From Hyphomicrobium sp. (GTDB lineage: Bacteria > Pseudomonadota > Alphaproteobacteria > Rhizobiales > Hyphomicrobiaceae): a DNA stretch of 64,000 nucleotides. Under the pieces are notes generated by a model. That model saw nothing but the letters and a program-made list of their open reading frames with translations, did not search any database and was not told where the DNA came from. The stretch lies in the NCBI GenBank assembly GCA_019751875.1, contig JAIEMV010000001.1, positions 213,991-277,990 on the forward strand. The letters are read 5' to 3'. Both the position numbers and the translations under genes were made by a program. Shown here piece after piece: positions 1 to 10,437 of this stretch; position 1 is the first letter of the stretch, and every line of letters begins with the position of its first letter.

Positions 1-1475
1 CGCTCGAAAAAGGGCGGCAGGCCCTGATTATGCTTCCCGAAATCGCGCTCACGTCACAGTTCATGGAACGGTTCAAGCGCCGGTTCGGCGCTGCGCCGGT
101 AGAGTGGCATTCGGCGCTTTCTGGCCCGGAGCGCGGGCGCATCTGGTGTGCGACGGCGACTGGTGAAGCGCGAATCGTGATTGGCGCTCGCTCGGCGCTG
201 TTTCTGCCGTTTGCCGACCTTGGGCTGATCGTTGTCGATGAGGAGCATGACGCCGGGTATAAGCAGGATGATCGCGTGCACTATCAGGCGCGCGACATGA
301 GCGTCGTCCGCGGCAGTCTGGGCAAGTTTCCCGTGGTGCTGGCATCAGCGACTCCGGCGATCGAAAGCCACGTCAATGCGCGCATCGGCCGGTATCGGCA
401 CGTCACCCTACCCGGGCGATACTCGGGAGCAGAACTTCCTGCCATTACGGCCATCGATTTGCGCGCCGAGCAGCCGGACAAGGGACGTTGGTTGGCGCCC
501 CGTTTGGTTTCTGCGATTGCCGAAACGATGGAAAAAGGCCAGCAATCTCTGCTGTTTCTCAATCGTCGCGGATACGCACCGCTCACGCTGTGCCGGAAGT
601 GCGGGCACCGTTTCGAATGCCCGCAATGCACGGCTTGGCTCGTCGAGCACCGCTTCAAAGGGAAGCTCAACTGTCACCATTGCGGCTACTCGATGCCTCC
701 TCCGTCGAAGTGCCCGAAATGCGGAGAGCCTGAGGCGCTGGTCGCGTGTGGACCCGGTGTGGAGCGCGTGGCGGAGGAAGTCAGCGAGCGCTTTCCTGAG
801 GCGCGGGTCGCCTTGTTGTCATCCGATCTCATTCCGGGCCTGACGGAGATGCGCGATGCCATTCACAGGATCGAAGCCGGAGAGACGGACATCATCATCG
901 GCACCCAGATCGTCGCGAAGGGTCACCACTTTCCGAATCTCACCCTTGTCGGTGTGGTAGACGGCGATCTCGGGCTCTCAATGGGGGCGGATCCAAGAGC
1001 GGGCGAACGCACCTTTCAGTTGCTGCATCAGGTGACAGGACGCGCCGGTCGCGCCTTCGCTGAAGGGCGCGGTTTCATCCAGACGCATCTGCCGGATCAT
1101 CCCGTCATGCAGGCGATCTTGTCGGGGGACCGCGAGGCGTTCCTGGCGCGCGAAATCGAGATGCGTCAGCGCGGTATGCTGCCGCCGTATGGCCGACTAG
1201 CGGCGATCATCGTGTCGGCACGCGACAAGGAATTGGCGGAGAGATATGCGCGCGATGTCGCGCGCCGTGCACCGGGGTCAGATCGCATCAGCGTGCTCGG
1301 TCCGGCGGAGGCGCCGATTTTCGTGGTGAGAGGACGGCATCGCTGGCGTCTGCTCGTCAAGGCCCCGCGGGAAGCGGACATTCAAGGATATCTGCGCGCG
1401 TGGCTTTCGATCACGCCGGAGCCCAAAGGCGATCTGCGGTTGTCCGTCGATGTCGATCCGTACAGCTTTTTGTAG
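1..1475 (+). CDS. priA: Primosomal protein N' (replication restart helicase PriA), 5' truncated by window edge
   Basis: PriA is a superfamily-2 DNA helicase that remodels stalled forks and loads the primosome. The reading frame is open from base 3, so the gene starts outside the window; about 490 C-terminal residues are present. Visible features are the Walker B/DEAH-type motif VDEEHDAG (about base 234), a cysteine-rich zinc-binding insert with four CxxC pairs (about bases 590-725), the helicase motifs GTQIVAKGHHFPN and QVTGRAGR, and the usual C-terminal ending DPYSFL. The 3'-5' helicase core beginning LPEIALT is intact. The stop lies seven bases from the stop of the convergent next gene. Confidence 0.96.
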   Translation, partial: LEKGRQALIMLPEIALTSQFMERFKRRFGAAPVEWHSALSGPERGRIWCATATGEARIVIGARSALFLPFADLGLIVVDEEHDAGYKQDDRVHYQARDMSVVRGSLGKFPVVLASATPAIESHVNARIGRYRHVTLPGRYSGAELPAITAIDLRAEQPDKGRWLAPRLVSAIAETMEKGQQSLLFLNRRGYAPLTLCRKCGHRFECPQCTAWLVEHRFKGKLNCHHCGYSMPPPSKCPKCGEPEALVACGPGVERVAEEVSERFPEARVALLSSDLIPGLTEMRDAIHRIEAGETDIIIGTQIVAKGHHFPNLTLVGVVDGDLGLSMGADPRAGERTFQLLHQVTGRAGRAFAEGRGFIQTHLPDHPVMQAILSGDREAFLAREIEMRQRGMLPPYGRLAAIIVSARDKELAERYARDVARRAPGSDRISVLGPAEAPIFVVRGRHRWRLLVKAPREADIQGYLRAWLSITPEPKGDLRLSVDVDPYSFL

Positions 1476-1482
1476 CGGAGGC

Positions 1483-1902
1483 TTACGGATGGCCCGAGTA
1501 GGCGCTCCACCAGGAGCCGGTGTTATTGCCCGCCATGAGGGCTAATCCCTCCAGGAGGAGCATTGTCGACAGCCAGCCGGTCATCACTGTCGCGGACAGC
1601 ACACCAGCGATGATCAAATTGGGAGCCAGTCCGATCTGGCCTTCTTTTCGAAGGCGGTCGGGGCTACGCCGTTCACGGCCGACCATGAGCGCGACATAGA
1701 CGCCAAGACCAGGGATGGGGACGCTTGCTCTGAAATCGATCCAGTGAGGCGAGCGTTGGGGAGTTAAAGCCTTGGCATAGGCTTGCAATTCATCGGGCGT
1801 GAGCCGCCGGGACATCGCCGTCGGCAAGCCATTCAGAAACCGCTTTAGCTCGGGTGTCAGCTGAAGCGCCGGTGTGACTGGCGGCGGAAGTGTATCAACC
1901 AC
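1483..1902 (-). CDS. Hypothetical small membrane protein
   Basis: I do not recognise this 139-residue protein. Its N-terminal 90 residues are soluble and proline- and arginine-rich. One hydrophobic stretch at about residues 94-122 (beginning PNLIIAGVL) would form one or two membrane passes, followed by a short tail ending WWSAYSGHP. The start is GTG at 1902, with AGAGGA about eight bases upstream on the minus strand, which supports expression. It is convergent with priA, and a 371-base gap separates it from the divergent ATP synthase operon. No function can be inferred. Confidence 0.65.
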   Translation of the reverse strand: MVDTLPPPVTPALQLTPELKRFLNGLPTAMSRRLTPDELQAYAKALTPQRSPHWIDFRASVPIPGLGVYVALMVGRERRSPDRLRKEGQIGLAPNLIIAGVLSATVMTGWLSTMLLLEGLALMAGNNTGSWWSAYSGHP

Positions 1903-2273
1903 AGGAGTATTCCTCTGACGTTTACACCCTAACGTTGTGCTATCGAGGTAAAAATAGCCTTTACGCTTAGCCTGTGACGTCCGCAGGATTGCGAGACCTT
2001 TAACCCCCCAGAGCGAGGTGGAAAGGGGGTGTTTTGACCTCAGAAGAGACTGCCCTGCACGCAGACCCTAGACCTCGATCATGCGGCATTCGTGCGCCCA
2101 TGCCACGGTTGATGCCTTTTGGGGCGCATGATACACGGAGCGCGCATTGCATGAGGGGGCCGCGCGGGGAAGACATTTCGCGCCCGCCTTTTGTAAGAAA
2201 AACCCACTGCAAATCAGGACGTTTTCGGTCGCTACAGGCCGGGGCGCCCCTTCAGCGCACGAGAGCGATCGAC
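1903..2273. other. Intergenic region upstream of the ATP synthase operon
   Basis: This 371-base divergent gap holds the likely promoter of atpH. A stem ACCCCC/GGGGGT (2003-2008 with 2025-2030) is followed by GTTTTG and could be an attenuator-like hairpin, though it is short. The plus-strand frame is open from a TTG at 2034 into atpH, but the peptide upstream of 2274 has no family similarity that I recognise. Confidence 0.5.
2109..2137 (+). promoter_or_regulatory. Candidate sigma-70 promoter for the atp operon
   Basis: TTGATG (2109-2114) and TACACG (2132-2137) are separated by 17 bases and lie about 140 bases before the atpH start. The match is modest and purely by eye; no other pair in the gap looked better. 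Confidence 0.3.
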
Positions 2274-2834
2274 GTGGCAACAGACGAACCCTTAATGGCG
2301 AGCGTGGCGGGGCGATACGCTTCTGCATTGTTCGAGCTGGCGACGGATGAGGGTAAGGTTGCTGAGGTAGAAGGGGACTTGGCGAAATTCCAGGCGCTTT
2401 CTGATGAGAGCCCGGATTTTGTTCGCGTTCTTCGCAGCCCTGTCATTTCGTCGGAAGAGCAAGAGAAAGCGATCAGCGCTGTTCTGTCGAAGGCCGGCGT
2501 GAGCGCGTTGACGATCAATTTTTTCAAGCTCCTTGCGAAGAACCGTCGTCTTTTCGCCGCCGACGATATTGCGCGGGACTTCCAGTCGTTCGCCGCCCGG
2601 GCTCGCGGTGAAGTGCGTGCGGAAGTGACGGCTGCGGCGCCTCTTGCCGACGCTCAAGTTGCGGATTTGAAGGCTGCTCTCAAGGCGTCGGTCGGAAAAG
2701 ACGTGACGCTTGTCCAGAAGGTCGATCCGTCGCTGCTCGGCGGGCTGGTCGTGAAGATGGGCAGCCGCATGGTGGACAGCTCACTAAAGACGAAGCTCGA
2801 AAGCATGAAGTTCGCTCTCAAGGGCAGCGCATAA
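2274..2834 (+). CDS. atpH: F1 ATP synthase delta subunit
   Basis: The delta subunit sits on top of the F1 hexamer and ties it to the peripheral stalk of the F0 sector. I chose GTG 2274 because it gives a 186-residue protein beginning VATDEPLMASVAGRYASAL, matching the usual alphaproteobacterial start and length. The open frame extends 80 codons further upstream but that part is not family sequence. The helical N-domain (GRYASALFELA) and the C-terminal GGLVVKMGSRMVDSSLKTKL segment are typical. First gene of atpHAGDC; the F0 genes are not in the window, as usual for this class. Confidence 0.92.
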   Translation: MATDEPLMASVAGRYASALFELATDEGKVAEVEGDLAKFQALSDESPDFVRVLRSPVISSEEQEKAISAVLSKAGVSALTINFFKLLAKNRRLFAADDIARDFQSFAARARGEVRAEVTAAAPLADAQVADLKAALKASVGKDVTLVQKVDPSLLGGLVVKMGSRMVDSSLKTKLESMKFALKGSA

Positions 2835-2851
2835 ACGACAATTTATCGAAG

Positions 2852-2881
2852 CCCGGCGCGCGACGAGCGAGGCCGGGTTTT
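2852..2881 (+). terminator. GC-rich hairpin followed by T-tract between atpH and atpA
   Basis: CCCGGC (2852-2857) pairs with GCCGGG (2872-2877) across a 14-base loop and is followed by TTTT. It resembles a weak intrinsic terminator or an mRNA-processing hairpin inside the operon. The stem is only six base pairs, so partial read-through or pure coincidence are both possible. Confidence 0.35.
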
Positions 2882-2972
2882 CGCTGAAAACAGAACCGAA
2901 AACGACGCGGGCCGCGCGCTTCATGCTGCGGATCGCGACAGGGACAACCGAGAAGGCAAGAGGTCGAGGTAC

Positions 2973-4502
2973 ATGGAAATCCGGGCCGCAGAGATCACGT
3001 CGATCCTGAAGGATCAGATCAAGAATTTCGGCAAGGAGGCCCAGGTCTCCGAGATTGGACAGGTGCTGTCAGTGGGTGACGGTATCGCCCGCGTTTACGG
3101 GCTCGACAACGTCCAGGCCGGCGAAATGGTGGAATTCCCGGGCGGTCTGCGCGGCATGGCGCTCAACCTTGAGTCTGACAACGTCGGCGTCGTGATCTTC
3201 GGTGACGACCGCGGGATCAAAGAGGGCGACACCGTCAAGCGGACTGGCTCCATCGTGGACGTGCCGGTTGGCAAGGGACTGCTGGGCCGCGTTGTCGACG
3301 GTCTCGGCAATCCAATCGACGGCAAGGGCCCGATCAAGTCGGACGTGCGCATGCGAGTCGACGTGAAGGCCCCGGGTATCCTGCCGCGCAAGTCGGTGCA
3401 CGAGCCGATGGCGACCGGTCTCAAGGCCGTCGACGCGCTGATCCCGATCGGCCGCGGCCAGCGCGAGCTCATCATCGGTGACCGCCAGACCGGCAAGACC
3501 GCTGTTATTCTGGACACCTTCCTCAATCAGAAGCCCGCGAACGAAGGGACAGACGAAAGCGCAAAGCTCTATTGCGTCTACGTCGCCATTGGCCAGAAGC
3601 GCTCAACCGTCGCTCAGTTCGTGAAGGTGCTGGAAGAGCGCGGCGCGCTGCCATACTCGATCATCGTCGCTGCTACCGCTTCGGATCCGGCGCCGATGCA
3701 GTACCTTGCTCCGTTTACCGGCTGCACCATGGGCGAATACTTCCGCGATAACGGCATGCATGCCGTGATCGCGTACGACGACCTGTCGAAGCAGGCCGTC
3801 GCCTACCGTCAGATGTCACTGCTGCTCCGCCGTCCTCCGGGACGCGAAGCTTATCCTGGTGACGTTTTCTATCTTCACTCTCGACTCCTCGAGCGCGCGG
3901 CGAAGATGGGCGATGCGGCTGGCAAGGGTTCGCTGACGGCGCTGCCGGTCATCGAAACGCAGGCGAACGACGTCTCGGCCTACATTCCCACGAACGTGAT
4001 CTCCATCACCGACGGTCAGATCTTTCTCGAGACGGACCTGTTCTATCAGGGCATCCGTCCGGCCGTGAACGTCGGTTTGTCGGTGTCGCGCGTGGGTTCG
4101 TCGGCACAGACCAAGGCGATGAAGCAGGTTGCTGGCAAGATCAAGGGCGAGCTGGCGCAGTATCGCGAAATGGCAGCATTCGCGCAGTTCGGTTCGGATC
4201 TCGATGCGGCCACCCAGAAGATGCTCGCCCGTGGCGCGCGGCTCACGGAACTCCTGAAGCAGCCGCAGTTTTCTCCGCTGAAGATGGAAGAGCAAGTGGC
4301 GGTGATCTTCGCCGGTACACGCGGGTATCTCGACACTTTGCCGGTCAGCGCCGTCGGCAAGTTCGAGCAGGCGCTGCTCACCGCGTTGCGCGATGAGAAG
4401 TCGATCCTGGCATCGATCGGCGCGGAGAAGGCCTTGTCGGGTGAGACGGAGAAAAAGCTCGTCGGGTTCCTCGACAAGTTCTCGAAGAACTTCGTCGCCT
4501 AA
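2973..4502 (+). CDS. atpA: F1 ATP synthase alpha subunit
   Basis: This non-catalytic nucleotide-binding subunit alternates with beta in the F1 hexamer. The 509-residue protein is full length, starting [13 protein letters not shown]. The Walker A segment GDRQTGKT is at residues 169-176, and the catalytic-interface segment around [13 protein letters not shown] is present. The C-terminal helical domain runs to the end. A purine-rich ribosome site (AGAGGTCGAGG) precedes ATG 2973. It lies 138 bases after atpH and 30 bases before atpG. Confidence 0.98.
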   Translation: MEIRAAEITSILKDQIKNFGKEAQVSEIGQVLSVGDGIARVYGLDNVQAGEMVEFPGGLRGMALNLESDNVGVVIFGDDRGIKEGDTVKRTGSIVDVPVGKGLLGRVVDGLGNPIDGKGPIKSDVRMRVDVKAPGILPRKSVHEPMATGLKAVDALIPIGRGQRELIIGDRQTGKTAVILDTFLNQKPANEGTDESAKLYCVYVAIGQKRSTVAQFVKVLEERGALPYSIIVAATASDPAPMQYLAPFTGCTMGEYFRDNGMHAVIAYDDLSKQAVAYRQMSLLLRRPPGREAYPGDVFYLHSRLLERAAKMGDAAGKGSLTALPVIETQANDVSAYIPTNVISITDGQIFLETDLFYQGIRPAVNVGLSVSRVGSSAQTKAMKQVAGKIKGELAQYREMAAFAQFGSDLDAATQKMLARGARLTELLKQPQFSPLKMEEQVAVIFAGTRGYLDTLPVSAVGKFEQALLTALRDEKSILASIGAEKALSGETEKKLVGFLDKFSKNFVA

Positions 4503-4532
4503 TATCCAGCTCGCGCTCAAGGAGACGGCTCC

Positions 4533-6876
<2,344 letters not shown>

Positions 6877-6924
6877 CGCACTGCCGCCTGATTTCGGTCC
6901 AGGCGTCTATTGAAGGAAGACGAG

Positions 6925-7185
6925 ATGTCTGGTGACGGGAAGACGTTCGGCAGTTGCTGCGTCGAACTCAAGGAGGCGATGAGCGGAGACGACTTCGAGC
7001 CGCTCATTACAGTGGGCGAGGGCGATATCCTCTACATGTCGGTCGGATTGATCGAGATGGAAGACGAAGAGCCGGGAATGATCGATCATCCAGTTTTCTT
7101 TTGCCCGTTCTGCGGGACGAAGTTGCAGACTGCGGACGAGGTTCGGGCCAAGTCCGGAGCGATCGAAGACGAGCAGACGAACTGA
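6925..7185 (+). CDS. Small hypothetical protein with CPFCG zinc-ribbon-like motif inside the atp operon
   Basis: This 86-residue acidic protein lies between atpD and atpC, where these two genes are normally adjacent. AAGGAAGA ends four bases before ATG 6925, and an in-frame TTG at 6910 is the alternative start. It contains an N-terminal CC pair (GSCCVELKEA) and a central FFCPFCGTKLQT motif of the CxxC zinc-ribbon type; only one CxxC is obvious, so a zinc site would need the N-terminal CC or a dimer. No membrane segment is seen. Position and strong ribosome site argue that it is made together with F1. I do not recognise the family, and any role in ATP synthase assembly or regulation is inference. 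Confidence 0.75.
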   Translation: MSGDGKTFGSCCVELKEAMSGDDFEPLITVGEGDILYMSVGLIEMEDEEPGMIDHPVFFCPFCGTKLQTADEVRAKSGAIEDEQTN

Positions 7186-7238
7186 TGGCGGGTGGCTGAA
7201 GCTATCCTCGCCTTTCATTTATTCAGGGACGACACGAT

Positions 7239-7637
7239 ATGGCCGGCACCTTCAAGTTCGAAATGGTTTCTCCCGAGCGAGTCCTTCTTTCGATCGATGC
7301 CGAACAGGCAATGGTTCCGGGCGTAGAAGGTGACTTCACTGTGTTCGCTGGGCATGCGCCTCTCATTTCGGCGCTTCGGCCCGGTCTGCTGGAGGTCACA
7401 TCGGCGGCCGGCAAGAGGCAGATCTTCGTCAAGTCGGGCTTCGCGGACGTGAACGCGGGTACGGTGACGGTGCTGGCTGAAACCGCCTTCGATGTGGCGG
7501 ATGTCTCATCTTCGCAGATTGCCGAGGAGATCGCTGGTGCTGAAGCTGATCTCGATGCGGCCAAGGATGACGATGAGCGGACTTTGGCGCAGACGGCCAT
7601 CGACAGGCTGCGCGCACTCGGGCCCAAGGCGGCGTAG
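7239..7637 (+). CDS. atpC: F1 ATP synthase epsilon subunit
   Basis: The epsilon subunit is part of the central stalk and an intrinsic inhibitor of ATP hydrolysis. The 132-residue protein starts MAGTFKFEMVSPERVLL and contains the beta-barrel core (PGVEGDFTVFAGHAPLISALRPG) followed by the two-helix C-terminal hairpin with the acidic DLDAAKDDDER segment. It is the last atp gene; a strong terminator follows 30 bases later. Confidence 0.97.
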   Translation: MAGTFKFEMVSPERVLLSIDAEQAMVPGVEGDFTVFAGHAPLISALRPGLLEVTSAAGKRQIFVKSGFADVNAGTVTVLAETAFDVADVSSSQIAEEIAGAEADLDAAKDDDERTLAQTAIDRLRALGPKAA

Positions 7638-7666
7638 GCACTCGTTCGGTGGCGACGGAAAAGCAC

Positions 7667-7695
7667 AAGGCCGGGACATGCCTCCCGGCCTTTTT
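7667..7695 (+). terminator. Intrinsic terminator of the atp operon
   Basis: GGCCGGGA (7669-7676) and TCCCGGCC (7683-7690) form a perfect 8-bp stem around CATGCC and are followed by five Ts. AA before the stem extends the pairing with TT. The A-rich left flank means that it can also serve the convergent rppH-like gene. Confidence 0.92.
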
Positions 7696-7720
7696 GATTT
7701 TCCAAGGTTCCGTCGCTGAC

Positions 7721-8251
7721 TTAGTCGACCGGACGGGCATACGGCGCAAAGACTGCCGCCAGTTGTTCGTAGACCGGTCGCTTGAACGCGATGACGATCT
7801 CAGGTAGTTCAGCGATCGGACGCCATTTCCAGCGGTCGAATTCAGCCTTGTGACCATTCCGGGCGCTGATGTCGATTTCACTGTCATCACCGAAGAAACG
7901 CATCGCGAACCAGCGCTGGCGCTGACCGCGATAACGCCCCTTCAGCGCCACGCCAATCAATTCCGGCGGCAGATCATATGTCGTCCAGGAATTGAGTTCG
8001 GCAATGAGCTCGGCGTTGCGCACGCCCGTTTCCTCTTCCAGCTCGCGATAAGCAGCATCGAGCGGGTCTTCACCTACCATGAGCCCACCCTGCGGCATCT
8101 GCCAGATAAAGTCTTGCCGGCGCCCGGCCCATTTGGGTAAGCGGCGGCCGGTCCAAACCAGTCCGCGATTGTTAAACAGCATGACGCCTACACCCACCCT
8201 GTAGGGGAGGTCGAGACGTTGGCTTTCACCAATGGGACGGTCGAGATTCAT
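7721..8251 (-). CDS. Nudix hydrolase, RppH-like RNA pyrophosphohydrolase (paralogue 1)
   Basis: RppH enzymes remove pyrophosphate from 5'-triphosphate RNA ends and so trigger mRNA decay. The 176-residue protein begins MNLDRPIGESQRLDLPYRVG. It has a complete Nudix box at residues 55-77 (GGLMVGE..., ending RELEEETGV), the QMPQGG lead-in typical of RppH, and TTYDLPPELIG and RGQRQRWFAMRF downstream. It is followed on the same strand by a second, diverged copy 125 bases upstream. Which of the two is the main RppH is not certain; an NTP-sanitising or dinucleoside polyphosphate activity is the alternative. Confidence 0.9.
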   Translation of the reverse strand: MNLDRPIGESQRLDLPYRVGVGVMLFNNRGLVWTGRRLPKWAGRRQDFIWQMPQGGLMVGEDPLDAAYRELEEETGVRNAELIAELNSWTTYDLPPELIGVALKGRYRGQRQRWFAMRFFGDDSEIDISARNGHKAEFDRWKWRPIAELPEIVIAFKRPVYEQLAAVFAPYARPVD

Positions 8252-8376
8252 GGGGCTCTATAGGCAAGGGAAATACGACAATAGAGTGACAGACGAATCA
8301 ATAGCTTACAACTTCTACGCTCCGGTGCGAATACCCACCTGGCGTTGCTCTCTTTGGCTGGGCCAACGTCGCAATC

Positions 8377-8904
8377 TCAAAGTTCAGGCCGAGCGAGCGG
8401 TCCAAGCTGTGCAACGACGGCTTCGTAGACCGTCCTCTTAAAAGGCACGATGAGGCGCACAAGTTCCGTGGCTGGCAACCATTGCCAGCTGATGAATTCA
8501 GGGTCGTGGCCAGGCGGTGCAGTAATATCGATCTCCGCGTCGTCGCCGTGGAAGCGTAGTGCGAACCACTTCTGCTTCTGGCCACGGAAACGGCCGCCCC
8601 ACGCCACGCCGATCAGGTGGGGTGGGAGATCGTATGTCAGCCAGCCGGAGGTTTGACCAAGGAGTGTGGCAGAGCGAACACTTGTTTCTTCGTAGAGTTC
8701 GCGAAACGCGGCTGCGAGGGGATCTTCACCTTCGTCGAGGCCGCCCTGCGGCATCTGCCACCAATTGCCTTTTCCCTCTGCTTCGCCCGGTGTGTCGGCG
8801 CGCTGGCCGACCCAGACCAGACCGGCGCGATTGATGAGCATGACGCCGACGCAAGGACGGTAATCGAGCTTGTCAGGGTCAACGGGGGGCTGCTGTTGGG
8901 TCAT
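8377..8904 (-). CDS. rppH: RNA pyrophosphohydrolase RppH (paralogue 2)
   Basis: This 175-residue Nudix protein has the RppH features [22 protein letters not shown] and [13 protein letters not shown]. Its Nudix box (residues 54-76) ends RELYEETSV, so the second glycine of the consensus is serine (S75), a substitution I recall from other alphaproteobacterial RppH/IalA proteins. The location just after ctpA on the same strand is the usual one for the class. Roughly half of its residues match the neighbouring paralogue by eye, which suggests an old tandem duplication. Confidence 0.93.
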   Translation of the reverse strand: MTQQQPPVDPDKLDYRPCVGVMLINRAGLVWVGQRADTPGEAEGKGNWWQMPQGGLDEGEDPLAAAFRELYEETSVRSATLLGQTSGWLTYDLPPHLIGVAWGGRFRGQKQKWFALRFHGDDAEIDITAPPGHDPEFISWQWLPATELVRLIVPFKRTVYEAVVAQLGPLARPEL

Positions 8905-8948
8905 CGATGGGGTCCCGGACGGCTAGCTTGGGGTACATCTGGATAACG

Positions 8949-8977
8949 CGAGAGGGGCGCTTTCGGCGCCCCTCTCG
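8949..8977 (-). terminator. Strong hairpin downstream of ctpA
   Basis: CGAGAGGGGCGC (8949-8960) pairs perfectly over 12 bases with GCGCCCCTCTCG (8966-8977) around a 5-base loop. It lies 23 bases after the ctpA stop and before rppH. The T-tract is poor on either strand, so it may be a terminator of moderate strength or an mRNA-stabilising structure. Confidence 0.55.
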
Positions 8978-9000
8978 TATTCTCAGCGATGGCGGACCGA

Positions 9001-10437
9001 TCAATTCGGAACGGGTGCGGCCTTTGCTGCGTCGCCCGCCGGCGGCGCGGGGGAGACCGCTGGCTTGGCCACGTTCGCTTCCGTCGCCGTGCCGCGCAAG
9101 AAGCGCAAGGCGTACTGGAGCTGGGTATCCTTTTCTGGCTCCTTGGGAACATAAGCGAGCGAGCCGCTTTCCTCCTTCGGCTCTTCCTTGGGAGCCTCGG
9201 CTCCCTCGGTGCCATCCTTGCCGGCTTCCGGATTTTTCAATGTCCCATCGGGATTCTTCAAATGGCCGCGCAGGCTTGCTTCACCGCGTGGTTTCTCGTT
9301 TGCGATCTTTTCCTTCAGGTCGTCAGGCAACTCTTGTTCGACGACGATGTCGGGATCAATTCCTTTGGCCTGGATCGAGCGGTTCGAGGGCGTGTAGTAG
9401 CGCGCCGTTGTGAGACGGATAGCGCCGTTGGTGGTGCCCAGCGGAATGATCGTTTGGACCGACCCCTTGCCGAACGAACGCGTGCCGATGATGGTCGCGC
9501 GCTTGTGGTCCTGCAGCGCGCCGGCCACAATTTCGGAGGCCGAGGCTGAACCGCCGTTGATCAAAACCACCACGGGTTTGCCGTCGGATGTATCCCCAGG
9601 GCGGGCCTGTGAACGCTGTGTTTCCTCGTTGTTGCGACCCTTGGTCAGAACGATGGCGCCCTGCTCCAGGAAATCGTCGCTGACCGAGATCGCCTGATCG
9701 AGAAGGCCGCCCGGGTTGTTGCGCAGATCGATAATATAGCCACGCAGCTTCGGCCCGATTTCCTTCTTCATCTGGTCCATCGACTTCACAAGCATGGCAT
9801 GCGTCTGTTCGTTGAAGGTAGAGACCTTGATGTAGGCAACATCGTCTTCTGCGCGCGCCTTTACGGGATTGATGCGGATGATGTCGCGCGTGACCTTTAT
9901 GTCGAAGGGTTCTTCGCGACCCTTCCGGATCACAGTCAGATTGATCGGCGTGTTGACCGGACCGCGCATTTTTTCAACGGCTTGCTCAAGCGTCAGACCG
10001 TTGATCTGCTCGTTGTCGAGATGGGTGATGAGGTCGTTGGCCAGGATGCCTGCCTTTGAGGCGGGTGTGTCGTCGATTGGCGACACGACTTTAATGACGC
10101 CATTTTCCATCGTGACCTCAATACCGAGGCCACCGAACTCGCCGCGCGTCTGAACCTGCATGTCCTTGAAGTTCTTGGGGCTCAGGTAGGACGAGTGCGG
10201 ATCCAGAGAACTCAACATGCCATTGATGGCATTCTCGATGAGCATCGTGTCATCGGGCTTTTCGACGTAGTCGGAGCGGACACGCTCAAACACGTCGCCG
10301 AACAGATCGAGTTGCCGGTAGACTTCGGCGTTGGGCGAGGTGGCGGAATTCCCATTGGTAACATTCAGAACCGTGGTGACGCCGGCCATGCCCGCCATCA
10401 TCAGAAATGTCCAGAACGCGAATTCAGTCTTGCGCAT
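9001..10437 (-). CDS. ctpA: Carboxy-terminal processing serine protease, S41 family
   Basis: CtpA cleaves C-termini of periplasmic proteins, often envelope and peptidoglycan-hydrolase factors, with a Ser/Lys dyad. The chosen start is the ATG at 10437 (MRKTEFAFWTFLMMAG), giving 478 residues with a signal anchor. A PDZ domain follows (ENGVIKVVSPIDDTPASKAG). The S41 core has LRNNPGGLLD, the nucleophile segment GGSASASEIVAGAL (about residues 295-308) and the lysine in SFGKGSVQ (K324). The C-terminal tail is proline/glutamate rich. Its ATG overlaps the stop of the upstream envC-like gene as TAATG, so the two are probably translationally coupled. Confidence 0.95.
   Translation of the reverse strand: MRKTEFAFWTFLMMAGMAGVTTVLNVTNGNSATSPNAEVYRQLDLFGDVFERVRSDYVEKPDDTMLIENAINGMLSSLDPHSSYLSPKNFKDMQVQTRGEFGGLGIEVTMENGVIKVVSPIDDTPASKAGILANDLITHLDNEQINGLTLEQAVEKMRGPVNTPINLTVIRKGREEPFDIKVTRDIIRINPVKARAEDDVAYIKVSTFNEQTHAMLVKSMDQMKKEIGPKLRGYIIDLRNNPGGLLDQAISVSDDFLEQGAIVLTKGRNNEETQRSQARPGDTSDGKPVVVLINGGSASASEIVAGALQDHKRATIIGTRSFGKGSVQTIIPLGTTNGAIRLTTARYYTPSNRSIQAKGIDPDIVVEQELPDDLKEKIANEKPRGEASLRGHLKNPDGTLKNPEAGKDGTEGAEAPKEEPKEESGSLAYVPKEPEKDTQLQYALRFLRGTATEANVAKPAVSPAPPAGDAAKAAPVPN

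Noticed and set aside
2034-2273. N-terminal extension of atpH from a TTG at 2034
   Set aside because: The 80 extra residues match nothing in delta subunits; GTG 2274 gives the normal length and N-terminus.
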